A DNA stretch of 64,000 nucleotides from Dolichospermum planctonicum. Lineage in GTDB: Bacteria > Cyanobacteriota > Cyanobacteriia > Cyanobacteriales > Nostocaceae. Under the pieces are notes generated by a model. That model had not been told where the DNA came from, ran no database searches, and worked only from the letters and a program-made list of their open reading frames with translations. Made by a program: the position numbers and the translations under genes. The stretch's first letter is position 1; every line of letters begins with the position of its first letter. The DNA lies in assembly GCF_005402965.1 (NCBI RefSeq), contig NZ_BJCF01000002.1, forward strand, positions 122,182 to 186,181, written 5' to 3'. Of the stretch, positions 46,357 to 54,622 are shown piece after piece.

Positions 46357-48624
46357 TTAGGCTTCAATCACTACCCGTAGATTACCGCGTTTTTTCGCAA
46401 CCCGACAAGCAGTAGTGCTACCAGAACGCTCAAATTCTAAATCCAAAATAGTCCCACCAACACGCAAATTATGTAATGATAAACGATTGATGGATTCTGG
46501 TAAAGCCGGGTCAATAATTCGCAAACAATTATTTTGCGCGTCTGGGACTAAATTGACTATCATTTGCAATAATTGAAAGATACTACCTGTAGCCCAAGCC
46601 TGGGGTGTACAAGCAACAGGATACTGTACTGGTGCATTATCACCTTTCATTTCATAACCGCAAAATAGTTCTGGTGGTCGTTGATAAGGTTGCTGGGAAG
46701 TCATGTCAAATAATCCTTGAAATAATTCCAAAGATTGATCAATTAAACCTAAACTTCTTAATCCCATGGCAATTAAACTATTATCATGAGGCCAAACTGA
46801 ACCAATGTGATAACCCATGGGATTGTAAGCTGGTGATAAACTACTTAAAGTTCTAATTCCCCAACCATTAAACATATCCGGCGCTCGTAATCTTTCGGCT
46901 ACACTGTAGGCCTTTTCTGGGAGAAAAATTCCTAAAGATAAACAGTGTCCAGGGTTGGAGGTAATACTGTCCACTGGTTTACCTTCTCCGTCTAAAGCTA
47001 AAGCACAAAAATCTTGATCTTCTATCCAAAAATCTTCATTAAAACGAGTTTTTAAATCTCTAGCTTCTTCTAACCAAATTTCTGCTAAATCTAGCTGTTT
47101 TTTCGTTTTTGCAATTTCGGCTAATTTAACTTTAGCAGCATAGACATAGGCTTGAACTTCACATAGAGAAATTGGACCTATGGCTAATTCTCCTTTGAAG
47201 TTAACAATACAATCACCAGAATCTTTCCAACCTTGGTTATTTAAACCACGTTTTGACCGCCGATAATAACTAAGATAACCAGTTTTTTGCATATTCCGAT
47301 CTATCCAATCCATGGCGGCTAAAGCATTCGGCCAAAGTGCTTCCAAGGTTTCTTGGTCATGAGTCCAGACGTAGTATTCAGCATACAACATTAACCACAA
47401 TGGAGTCGCGTCAATTGTCCCATAATAGGGTGTATGGGGAATTTCTTCACACCGCGCCATTTCTCCTAAACGCAATTCGTGTAAAATTTTTCCTGGTTCT
47501 TCTTCCTTCCATTCATCTTCGTTTTTCCCTTGATAATCAGCTAATAACATCAATGTTTCTTTAGCAATTTGGGAATTTAACATCAATGTTTGGGAAGCGG
47601 TAATAATAGAATCCCGGCCAAATAACGTTGAAAACCAAGGTACACCCGCAGAAACAGTTTTATATTTACCAAAGGATTGGCGTAATAAGTAAATATCTTG
47701 TTCTGCTCTTTCAATAACTCGATTGAAAAGACTTTTATCGGAACTAATGCGGGTAATTTGTTGTACCCAACTTTGCTCCTCCATCATCTCCGAGGCTTTG
47801 GCTTGTGCTAAGGTAATAGCTGGATTTACCGTTGAACCACCATTGTTATTAATTAACAAGTTCAAACGATAACCGAGTTTTTGGGTTTCGTGAGAGCCTA
47901 ATTCTAGCCGCCAAATCGCAGTATAACCTTGAAAATCATCCGGTTGTCGGTGTTGGAATTGAATCCGCGATTCCATGATCGAATTATCTAAACCTTGATA
48001 GGCTAGAGTTAGGGATTCTTCTTTTTGGTGTTGAGATTGTACGCAAGGGATTAAGTCAATTTCTGGATTTTTTGGTTCTACTAAACGTAAAATTTGTCCC
48101 CGTTTTTCCCGACTATGACCCCGAACTTCAAATAAATCTACAAAATCTGCATCAAAGCTGAGACTTAGTTCAAAATTAATGGTGGTAGTGCTGTAGTTCG
48201 CTATTTCTATTTCTTCAAATAGTGCGCCATTGAGAACAATTTCCCGATGTATCCCAATTGTATCAGGTTTTAACTCCTCTGTGATTTTGGGATTTGTACA
48301 TAAAACCGATAGAGCAAAACCCTTGTCAGTAGTGCTACTCAGTAATACAGGCGATCGCCCATTAATCTGTAATTCTAAACGACTCAAAAACCGAGTATCA
48401 CGACAAAACAGCCCCATGCTAGAATTACTTTCATCCGGGGAACAACTAGAAATATTCCCCATAGTATCCGTCACCAAAAATAAATCATCATCTTTAACTG
48501 TCAGCGTTGGTTGTGGTCTTTCACTGACAACACAAGGCCATTCTGGAATTGGTAATTTTTCTGCGGAAATAAATGTTTTTCCATCTAAAACAATTTTTTC
48601 TGATAGTTTGCTTGGTGTAGTCAT
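46357..48624 (-). CDS. amylo-alpha-1,6-glucosidase / glycogen debranching-type protein
   Basis: A 755-residue protein with an N-terminal beta domain of the GDE_N type (SSMGLFCRDTRFLSRLELQI) and a C-terminal (alpha/alpha)6 barrel. Typical barrel marks are GVPWFSTLFGRDSIITASQT, NQGWKDSGDCIVNFKGELA and HIGSVWPHDNSLIAMGL. Such enzymes remove or act on alpha-1,6-linked glucose branches; cyanobacteria also use GlgX, so the true substrate is uncertain. The frame opens 8 codons earlier (48648); MTTPSKLSEK at 48624 looks like the natural start. Confidence 0.87.
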   Translation of the reverse strand: MTTPSKLSEKIVLDGKTFISAEKLPIPEWPCVVSERPQPTLTVKDDDLFLVTDTMGNISSCSPDESNSSMGLFCRDTRFLSRLELQINGRSPVLLSSTTDKGFALSVLCTNPKITEELKPDTIGIHREIVLNGALFEEIEIANYSTTTINFELSLSFDADFVDLFEVRGHSREKRGQILRLVEPKNPEIDLIPCVQSQHQKEESLTLAYQGLDNSIMESRIQFQHRQPDDFQGYTAIWRLELGSHETQKLGYRLNLLINNNGGSTVNPAITLAQAKASEMMEEQSWVQQITRISSDKSLFNRVIERAEQDIYLLRQSFGKYKTVSAGVPWFSTLFGRDSIITASQTLMLNSQIAKETLMLLADYQGKNEDEWKEEEPGKILHELRLGEMARCEEIPHTPYYGTIDATPLWLMLYAEYYVWTHDQETLEALWPNALAAMDWIDRNMQKTGYLSYYRRSKRGLNNQGWKDSGDCIVNFKGELAIGPISLCEVQAYVYAAKVKLAEIAKTKKQLDLAEIWLEEARDLKTRFNEDFWIEDQDFCALALDGEGKPVDSITSNPGHCLSLGIFLPEKAYSVAERLRAPDMFNGWGIRTLSSLSPAYNPMGYHIGSVWPHDNSLIAMGLRSLGLIDQSLELFQGLFDMTSQQPYQRPPELFCGYEMKGDNAPVQYPVACTPQAWATGSIFQLLQMIVNLVPDAQNNCLRIIDPALPESINRLSLHNLRVGGTILDLEFERSGSTTACRVAKKRGNLRVVIEA

Positions 48625-48997
48625 ATTTATTAATTTATCTGATATCATTAGTTGAAGTTACCTGTATAGGTGTAAATTGGTTTAGTTTGATGCGGTTCAA
48701 TTAAAGGGGAAAATATTAACGTTACAACAATGAATCTCTCTAAATGTATACCTTTTTTTTTAAAAGTCAAGGCTGAAAAATGACTATTTTTCAAGAGTTT
48801 CTTCCTTGCTAAACCTTGAGAGATGCTAAAGGTAGAGAATACTTACTCAGACACAAAATCTGATGTAAATTATAAAAAAGCTGGGGAAGGATGCTCACAG
48901 CCTCAGAACTATGTAACTAGTTAATTACCTCTACTTAGTTTATAGTTCACCTAATCAAAAACCTATGTGTAATTATAAAGACCAGGAATCTTCTATT
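48625..48997. other. divergent intergenic region before the OpuC/EgtU-type transporter
   Basis: About 370 AT-rich bases with no supported gene. No repeat family, riboswitch or tRNA was recognised. It should hold the promoters of the debranching gene and of the transporter operon. Confidence 0.35.
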
Positions 48998-49765
48998 ATG
49001 TCTACAACATCAGAAATTGCAGTGGAATTTCGTAATGTCAGTTTTGAAATTAATCACCGTCCTCTATTATCTAACTTAAATATTAGTATTTATCAAGGAG
49101 AAGCCTTAATTTTATTGGGGCGTAGTGGTAGCGGTAAAACCACAACTTTAAAATTAATCAATCATTTACTTTTACCCACCCAAGGGGAAGTTTTAGTAGG
49201 TTCAAAATCTACAACTAATTGGGATGCTATCAAATTAAGAAGACGTATCGGTTATGTCATCCAGGAAACAGGGTTATTTCCCCATTTTACCATCGCGGAA
49301 AATATCGGACTTGTACCATCTTTAGAAAAATGGCCACTACAAAAAATTCAAAATCGAGTCTATGAAATGTTAAACTTAGTAGGACTAGAACCAGAAAAAT
49401 TTGCTCAACGTTATCCCCACCAATTATCAGGAGGCCAACGTCAACGGGTGGGAGTTGCTAGGGCTTTAGCAGCAGATCCACCTATCCTATTAATGGATGA
49501 ACCTTTTGGCGCACTTGATCCTATCACTCGTTTGGAATTACAACAACAATTTCAATATTTACAACAACAATTAGGAAAGACTGTGATTTTTGTCACCCAT
49601 GATATTCAAGAAGCTTTCTTTTTAGCCTCTAGAATTGGTTTAATGTATGAAGGAAATTTAGTGGAATTAGGAACGAAAAGAGAATTTCTTAGTTCTCAAC
49701 ATCCAGAGGCACAGGCTTTTTTAGCTTGTTTAAATGCGGCAAAAAGTTGGGAACAACTTAACTAA
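48998..49765 (+). CDS. OpuC/EgtU-type ABC transporter ATPase
   Basis: A 255-residue ATPase of the osmoprotectant group. Walker A is GRSGSGKTT, signature LSGGQRQR, Walker B ILLMDEPFGALDPITR, H-loop FVTHD. The frame opens at 48965, but the ATG at 48998 has AGGA upstream and gives a normal N-terminus (STTSEIAVEFRNVSF). It lies 26 bases before the fused permease/binding-protein gene, and the two complete the transporter. It lacks the C-terminal CBS pair seen in many OpuCA proteins. Confidence 0.9.
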   Translation: MSTTSEIAVEFRNVSFEINHRPLLSNLNISIYQGEALILLGRSGSGKTTTLKLINHLLLPTQGEVLVGSKSTTNWDAIKLRRRIGYVIQETGLFPHFTIAENIGLVPSLEKWPLQKIQNRVYEMLNLVGLEPEKFAQRYPHQLSGGQRQRVGVARALAADPPILLMDEPFGALDPITRLELQQQFQYLQQQLGKTVIFVTHDIQEAFFLASRIGLMYEGNLVELGTKREFLSSQHPEAQAFLACLNAAKSWEQLN

Positions 49766-49791
49766 GATTAGCATACAATTAGCATAAAATC

Positions 49792-51309
49792 ATGTTTTTA
49801 TTTCAATACGGTTCAGAAATTATCCTTCACAGTGGAGAACATTTAATCTTAGTAATCATAGCTATGACAATAGCTATTTCTATCGGGCTTCCTGTGGGCA
49901 TTTTTATCACTCGTCAACCACAACTAGCTTCTCCTATTCTGGGTTTAGCAAATGCAATTCAAACTATCCCTAGTCTAGCCATCTTTGGTTTTTTAATTTC
50001 CGTGCCATTTTTGGGAGGGATTGGTAAAATACCAGCCATATTTGCTTTAACTCTTTATGCTTTACTTCCCATAATTCGTAATACCTATATTGGTATTAAT
50101 AGCATCAATCCTGCTATTAAAGAAGCTGGAATAGGGATGGGAATGACAGACAAACAGTTATTATTACAAGTAGAAATTCCCTTGGCTTTACCAGTTATTT
50201 TAGCAGGGGTGAGAGTAGCCACAGTTATATCTGTAGGAATTGCTACTATTGCTTCTGCTATTGGTGGTGGTGGTTTGGGAGTATTTATTTTTCGGGGTAT
50301 TTCGATAGTTAATAATGAATTAATTTTAGCCGGAGCAATACCCGCAGCTTTAATTGCTTTGAGTGCAGATTTTGGTTTAGGATTATTAGAAAAAAACCTA
50401 ACTAAACCAACAGGGAATAAATCAAAGTTGGCGATTATTTTAGGAATAATTACTTTAATTATAGCTGGATTAATTGCATTTAACTATCAACAAAAACCAG
50501 CGACGATTATTATCGGTTCAAAAAATTTCACAGAACAAATTATTTTAGGAGAATTATTAGCACAACAAATAGAAAATCATACTCAGCTAAAAGTAGATCG
50601 TCGTTTTAATTTAGGAGGAACATTTATTTGTCATGAAGCAGTTAAAGCGGGAAAAATAGCCGGGTATGTAGAATATACGGGTACAGCATTCACAGCAATT
50701 TTAAAGCAAAAACCGATTAATAATCCTGAAACTGTTTATGAAAAAATCAAAGAATACTATGATAATAATTTGAAATTAACAGTGATGAAACCTTTAGGAT
50801 TTGAAAATACCTATGCTTTAATTATTCGCGGTGAAGATGCAAAAAAATGGCAAGTTAAAACCCTTTCTGATATTGCTAAATATACTTCACAACTGAACGC
50901 AGGATTTGGTTATGAATTTATTGATAGAGAAGATGGTTATCGGGGGTTAGCAAAAACATACAACTTCAATTTTACCAAATCTCCTCAACAAATGGAATTA
51001 GGATTAATGTATAAATCTTTAAAAGCGAAAAAAGTAGACATTATAGCAGGGAATTCTACAGACGGTTTAATTCCATTTTTAAACTTGGTGATCCTAGAAG
51101 ATGATAAAAAATATTTTCCACCTTATGAAGCTGTACCTGTTTTTAATGAGGAGATTCTGCAAAAATATCCAGAATTAAGAGATACCATTAATCAATTAGG
51201 AGGTAAAATTTCTACAACTGAAATCCAAAAGATGAATTATCAAGTAGATAATCAATCTCAACCAGTGGAAAAAGTTGTTAGTGAGTGGTTAAAATCTCAA
51301 CAATTGTAA
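49792..51309 (+). CDS. fused permease and substrate-binding protein (OpuC/EgtUBC type)
   Basis: A 505-residue fusion. Residues 1 to about 205 form the permease (SIGLPVGIFITR, ANAIQTIPSLAIFGF, GIGMGMTDKQLLLQVEIPLA), a membrane segment follows at about 215-230, and residues about 238-505 form a substrate-binding domain (IIIGSKNFTEQIILGELLAQ, GYVEYTGTAFTAIL, VDIIAGNSTDGLI). Proteins of this build import betaine, choline or, in EgtUBC, ergothioneine. Ergothioneine-type synthesis genes lie 2.3 kb downstream, favouring a thiohistidine substrate, but this is inference. A copy of its last codons occurs at 51988. Confidence 0.88.
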   Translation: MFLFQYGSEIILHSGEHLILVIIAMTIAISIGLPVGIFITRQPQLASPILGLANAIQTIPSLAIFGFLISVPFLGGIGKIPAIFALTLYALLPIIRNTYIGINSINPAIKEAGIGMGMTDKQLLLQVEIPLALPVILAGVRVATVISVGIATIASAIGGGGLGVFIFRGISIVNNELILAGAIPAALIALSADFGLGLLEKNLTKPTGNKSKLAIILGIITLIIAGLIAFNYQQKPATIIIGSKNFTEQIILGELLAQQIENHTQLKVDRRFNLGGTFICHEAVKAGKIAGYVEYTGTAFTAILKQKPINNPETVYEKIKEYYDNNLKLTVMKPLGFENTYALIIRGEDAKKWQVKTLSDIAKYTSQLNAGFGYEFIDREDGYRGLAKTYNFNFTKSPQQMELGLMYKSLKAKKVDIIAGNSTDGLIPFLNLVILEDDKKYFPPYEAVPVFNEEILQKYPELRDTINQLGGKISTTEIQKMNYQVDNQSQPVEKVVSEWLKSQQL

Positions 51310-51348
51310 TTTTCAGATGTTTGATTCTCAAAAATATAAAATTTTTGA

Positions 51349-51486
51349 TCAGGTTTTCTCGGCAATTTCAATAAATTTTTTGCTTTGTTCAATCAAAATT
51401 CTCACATCTTCCTCACTCAACTCAAGGGTATCATCAATTAAGCTTTCTTTAGCTTTTTTTATAAATTTTTTCTCCTCCGATATCAT
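51349..51486 (-). CDS. HEPN-family toxin remnant with internal deletion
   Basis: A 45-residue frame, MISEEKKFIKKAKESL joined to IDDTLELSEEDVRILIEQSK and ending AEKT. The first part matches the start and the second part the end of HEPN proteins of about 125-130 residues that pair with MNT nucleotidyltransferases. The middle, including the catalytic RX4-6H motif, is missing. The ATG overlaps the stop codon of the upstream nucleotidyltransferase gene (ATGA, 4 bases), the usual MNT-HEPN arrangement. Likely inactive. Confidence 0.75.
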   Translation of the reverse strand: MISEEKKFIKKAKESLIDDTLELSEEDVRILIEQSKKFIEIAEKT

Positions 51487-51806
51487 AGAAAAATACCTTC
51501 TTTTTTGACATTATAATTAAAGGGAGTATTTTCATTTTCAAACTTTGCTGAAGAGATAAAGTGACGAGAAATAACAACATCGTTTTTTAGACAAATGTTT
51601 GAGATTATTTGACTAGTTTTATCAATTTCATGATAGGGATTAATCTCTGATTTCAGAACAACCAGAATATCAATATCAGAAAATTCTTGAGCGTCTTCCC
51701 TCGCTTGAGAACCATATAAAATAATTGCTTCCAGTTGGTTTTGATAAAGTTCTTGCAAAGCTTGTTTAACTTCTTGTAATATCAAATTAAGCTGTGATTT
51801 GTTCAT
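51483..51806 (-). CDS. MNT-type nucleotidyltransferase (antitoxin)
   Basis: A 107-residue minimal nucleotidyltransferase with the signature ILYGSQAREDAQEFSDIDIL (GSxARxD...SDIDIL). In MNT-HEPN systems the MNT protein silences the HEPN ribonuclease, in some cases by adding AMP to it. Here it looks complete while its HEPN partner, overlapping by 4 bases downstream, is cut down to 45 residues. Confidence 0.88.
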   Translation of the reverse strand: MNKSQLNLILQEVKQALQELYQNQLEAIILYGSQAREDAQEFSDIDILVVLKSEINPYHEIDKTSQIISNICLKNDVVISRHFISSAKFENENTPFNYNVKKEGIFL

Positions 51807-51987
51807 TGCTTAAATCATCCCTTATAGTTAAGATTTTTGGTGTTTGTTCGTAAGTATTTAGCAACCAGCTATCAGCTTTACATATTGAAATTCAAAAAAA
51901 CATAAATAGTGTATAAATTTATTCATAAATTGATGCCAATGATGATAAATAGCTGATAGATTCTATTATAGCAGTGCTGAATAGTAT

Positions 51988-52086
51988 ATGAATTATCAAG
52001 TAAATATTCAACCTCGTCCTGTGGAAAAAGTTATCAGGGAGTTGTTAAAATATCAAAAATTATTGCTTATCTTAACTAAAAAGTAA
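51988..52086 (+). pseudogene. duplicated 3' end of the fused transporter gene
   Basis: The frame MNYQVNIQPRPVEKVIREL (32 residues) matches the last 25 residues of the fused transporter protein (MNYQVDNQSQPVEKVVSEW), and the DNA is also clearly similar to 51233-51309. It is a diverged remnant on the far side of the MNT/HEPN cassette, evidence of an older duplication around the cassette or of a lost second transporter copy. Confidence 0.85.
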
Positions 52087-52128
52087 AAGCAATGCTAAAA
52101 TAGAAGAAATATTTAACAGTGTAAAAAA

Positions 52129-52368
52129 ATGAATGCCTATCAAACTTATTTAACCATTGATAATTCTCAACAGGTAGTTCTCTCTAATTTACCTTTTGCA
52201 GTAGGAACAAAAGTAGAAATCAAGATTCAGGTAGTTGATGAAAAAAGATTAGCAGCAGCTAATCAATTGCAGTCTTTATTCAAGGAAATTCAATCTTTAC
52301 CTTCTTCCCAAGAAATCACAGAAGAAGAAATTAGTGAAGAAATTGATGCTTACCGGAGAGCAGAATGA
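52129..52368 (+). CDS. antitoxin-like partner of PIN toxin
   Basis: A 79-residue protein: an N-terminal beta-rich part (YLTIDNSQQVVLSNLPF, GTKVEIKIQVVDE) like AbrB/VapB-type small antitoxins of cyanobacteria, then an acidic helical tail (SSQEITEEEISEEIDAYRRAE). Its stop overlaps the toxin start by 4 bases (ATGA). The antitoxin role is inferred from this coupling. Confidence 0.75.
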   Translation: MNAYQTYLTIDNSQQVVLSNLPFAVGTKVEIKIQVVDEKRLAAANQLQSLFKEIQSLPSSQEITEEEISEEIDAYRRAE

Positions 52369-52769
52369 GGGTTATTATAGATACGAATATTCTCATATCG
52401 GCTGCTTTAAAGAATAGAGTTCCTGAACAAGTAGTTTTATTTGTTGCCTGTAATTTAGAGTATACTTGGTTAGTGTCAGAAGAAATTCTTGAAGAGTATC
52501 AATCAGTATTAAATAGGGAAAAGTTAAACATTAATTTAGATAAACGAAATCTTTTTCTAAAATGTGTAAAAGATGTTACCACGTTAATTAGAACTGATAA
52601 TACTATTGAGTTTAAAAGAGATAGAAAAGATGCCAAGTTTCTTAGCTGTGCTATAGCAGCTAAAGCTGATTTACTAATTACTGGAGATAAAGATTTTAGC
52701 GAGGCACAGACACTAATTGAGACTAAAATTATCTCAGTTTCTCAGTTTAAAGAAGCATATTTATCTTGA
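52365..52769 (+). CDS. PIN-family toxin
   Basis: A 134-residue PIN-domain protein with the acidic residues Asp6 (IIDTNILISAAL), Glu43 (EILEEYQSVL), Asp89 (DRKDAKFLSCAI) and Asp108 (LLITGDKDF). Of the toxin type with the RDRKDAKFLSCAIAAKADLL signature. It is translationally coupled to the upstream antitoxin-like gene. Expected RNase; complete by length. Confidence 0.88.
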   Translation: MRVIIDTNILISAALKNRVPEQVVLFVACNLEYTWLVSEEILEEYQSVLNREKLNINLDKRNLFLKCVKDVTTLIRTDNTIEFKRDRKDAKFLSCAIAAKADLLITGDKDFSEAQTLIETKIISVSQFKEAYLS

Positions 52770-52824
52770 TGGAAATTTAAGTTAAATTAGAGGATGTTGG
52801 AAAAGTTTTCGGCGAATATAATAT

Positions 52825-52881
52825 GGCTTACGCCACGCTGCGCTATCGCTACTACACAAGCGAAGTCCACCTTCGTGGACT
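52825..52881. repeat. interspersed repeat plus AGTCCAC hairpin
   Basis: GGCTTACGCCACGCTGCGCT (from 52825) is a motif I recall as common between cyanobacterial genes, and it is followed by the hairpin AGTCCAC-cttc-GTGGACT (52864-52881), of the same family as 19199. Confidence 0.75.
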
Positions 52882-52955
52882 ATTATATAGATAATTTATC
52901 CGTGATGTTCATGAGTTGTCAAACTATCAATTTTGACAACTGAAATTTTCCTTAT

Positions 52956-53450
52956 TTACCATCCCCAAGTACCTGCTTCACCTTTAAATGGTCCAACAAT
53001 ATCACTAGTGATCCATCCTCCATAAAAATTACCAGCTTGAGGTATAACTAACTCATCATTAACATAACAAGCATCCATTAAACCAGGGTAAAAACTATAA
53101 TATTCCTGAATTGATTGAAAATTAGGACTAGGTTGAATATATTTCCAAGCAGCATTATGAATATACTTGTCTCCCACAGAAACATCATAATATTCACAGA
53201 CACCTTTCCATTCACAATAACTTTTTTTAGGTGTCTCTATTAAATATTCTAACTTAATATCTTCAGCAGGAATATAATAACCTGGAGGATGACTAGTTTC
53301 TAAAACTCTTTTTCCCTTAGTTGTTTCTGCTAAAACAATCCCATTACAAATAACTTTGAGATGTTTGTCGGTATCTTGTAAAATTGCTGGACGGGGATAG
53401 TCCCAAACAGATTCTTGGCCAGGTTGTGGAGTAATAGGTTGTGGTTTCAT
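52956..53450 (-). CDS. DUF427 domain protein
   Basis: A 164-residue protein of the DUF427 family: ESVWDYPRPAILQDTDKHLK, VICNGIVLAETTKGKRVLET, HPPGYYIPAEDIKLEYL, CEWKGVCEYYDVSV and the C-terminal GGWITSDIVGPFKGEAGTWGW. The family is widespread but its function is not established. It shares the strand of the thiohistidine genes that follow upstream, with 143 bases between, so co-transcription is possible but unproven. Confidence 0.88.
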   Translation of the reverse strand: MKPQPITPQPGQESVWDYPRPAILQDTDKHLKVICNGIVLAETTKGKRVLETSHPPGYYIPAEDIKLEYLIETPKKSYCEWKGVCEYYDVSVGDKYIHNAAWKYIQPSPNFQSIQEYYSFYPGLMDACYVNDELVIPQAGNFYGGWITSDIVGPFKGEAGTWGW

Positions 53451-53593
53451 GATTTATGACCTCTAAGTTCCTTGGGAATAAACACTTAATTTATTTTATC
53501 TCGTTGAACAATGACAATTATCAGCATTCAGAACTTTATAAGTACAAGTATTTTTCATCCTGATTTCTCAATCCTGAATGCTGAAAAGAAAAG

Positions 53594-54571
53594 TTATTCA
53601 ACTTGACACAAAATCAAGCCAAACCAGCCTTTTTCATCTGTCCAAGTTTTCACAGTATTTAATCCCTTACTTTGTAATTGTTTTTGCATAGTTACTAAAT
53701 CAAACTTCCGGGAAATCTCTGTTAATATACTTTCTCCCTCTGCAAAATGCACCTTTAAATCCAATATTTGTAAATTAACCCAATGGCTTTTTTGACAATG
53801 TAAATACATTTCAATTTGATGATCAACGTGATTATAAATTGCTTCATGTCTAAACAAATTGATATCAAAATTACCTTGAAAACGCCAATTCAAATGAGAA
53901 AGCATATTCAAATTAAAAGCAGCAGTCACTTCTTGACTATCATTATAAGCAGCTTCTAGAATATCTTGAGGTTTTTGTAAATCAATACCCAATAAAAAAT
54001 AATCTCCCGGTTGTAAAGTGCAAGAAACTTGATTTAAGAAAATATCACATTCTTCCGGGTTAAAATTCCCTAAAGAACTTCCCAAGAAAAATAACATCCG
54101 TGATTGTAAATAATTCGATTCTAGATGAACTAACGCTTGTTCATAAGTTCCTAATAAACCATGAATAGAGAAATCAGGATACTTTTCTTGTAATTGTAAA
54201 ACACTAGTTTTTAGAATACCTCCGCTGACATCAATAGGTAGATATCTACAAGAGTTAGCAATCTTTTGATAAGCAGTTAATAAAGCTTGAGTTTTTGTAG
54301 AACTACCACTACCTAATTCTATCAACTCACAACAATTTGTAATTTCTGCAATTTCATCAGCATATTGTTGTAAAATCCATGCTTCTGTACGAGTCGGATA
54401 ATATTCTGGTAACTCACAAATCTTTTCAAATAATAGAGAACCAGGATCATCATAAAAATATTTGGGGGGTAAATTTTTCGGTTTTTCAGTTAACCCCTTA
54501 ATGACATCTTTACCATCAATACTTAGCTCTTGATAATGATGATCTAAAACTGTTAAAGGTTGTGTAATCAT
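53594..54571 (-). CDS. egtD: EgtD, L-histidine N-alpha-methyltransferase
   Basis: EgtD makes hercynine (trimethylhistidine) from histidine and SAM, the first step of ergothioneine synthesis. The 325-residue protein shows PPKYFYDDPGSLLFEKICEL, PEYYPTRTEAWIL, the SAM loop ELIELGSGSSTKTQALL, FFLGSSLGNF and the C-terminal WTDEKGWFGLIL, all typical of the family. It lies 51 bases after the sulfoxide synthase gene on the same strand, so the two are almost surely co-transcribed. Confidence 0.93.
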   Translation of the reverse strand: MITQPLTVLDHHYQELSIDGKDVIKGLTEKPKNLPPKYFYDDPGSLLFEKICELPEYYPTRTEAWILQQYADEIAEITNCCELIELGSGSSTKTQALLTAYQKIANSCRYLPIDVSGGILKTSVLQLQEKYPDFSIHGLLGTYEQALVHLESNYLQSRMLFFLGSSLGNFNPEECDIFLNQVSCTLQPGDYFLLGIDLQKPQDILEAAYNDSQEVTAAFNLNMLSHLNWRFQGNFDINLFRHEAIYNHVDHQIEMYLHCQKSHWVNLQILDLKVHFAEGESILTEISRKFDLVTMQKQLQSKGLNTVKTWTDEKGWFGLILCQVE

Positions 54572-54622
54572 TTGCTAAATCCTCTCTGTTTACTTTGTGA
54601 CTCTGGGTGAAAAAAAAGATAT

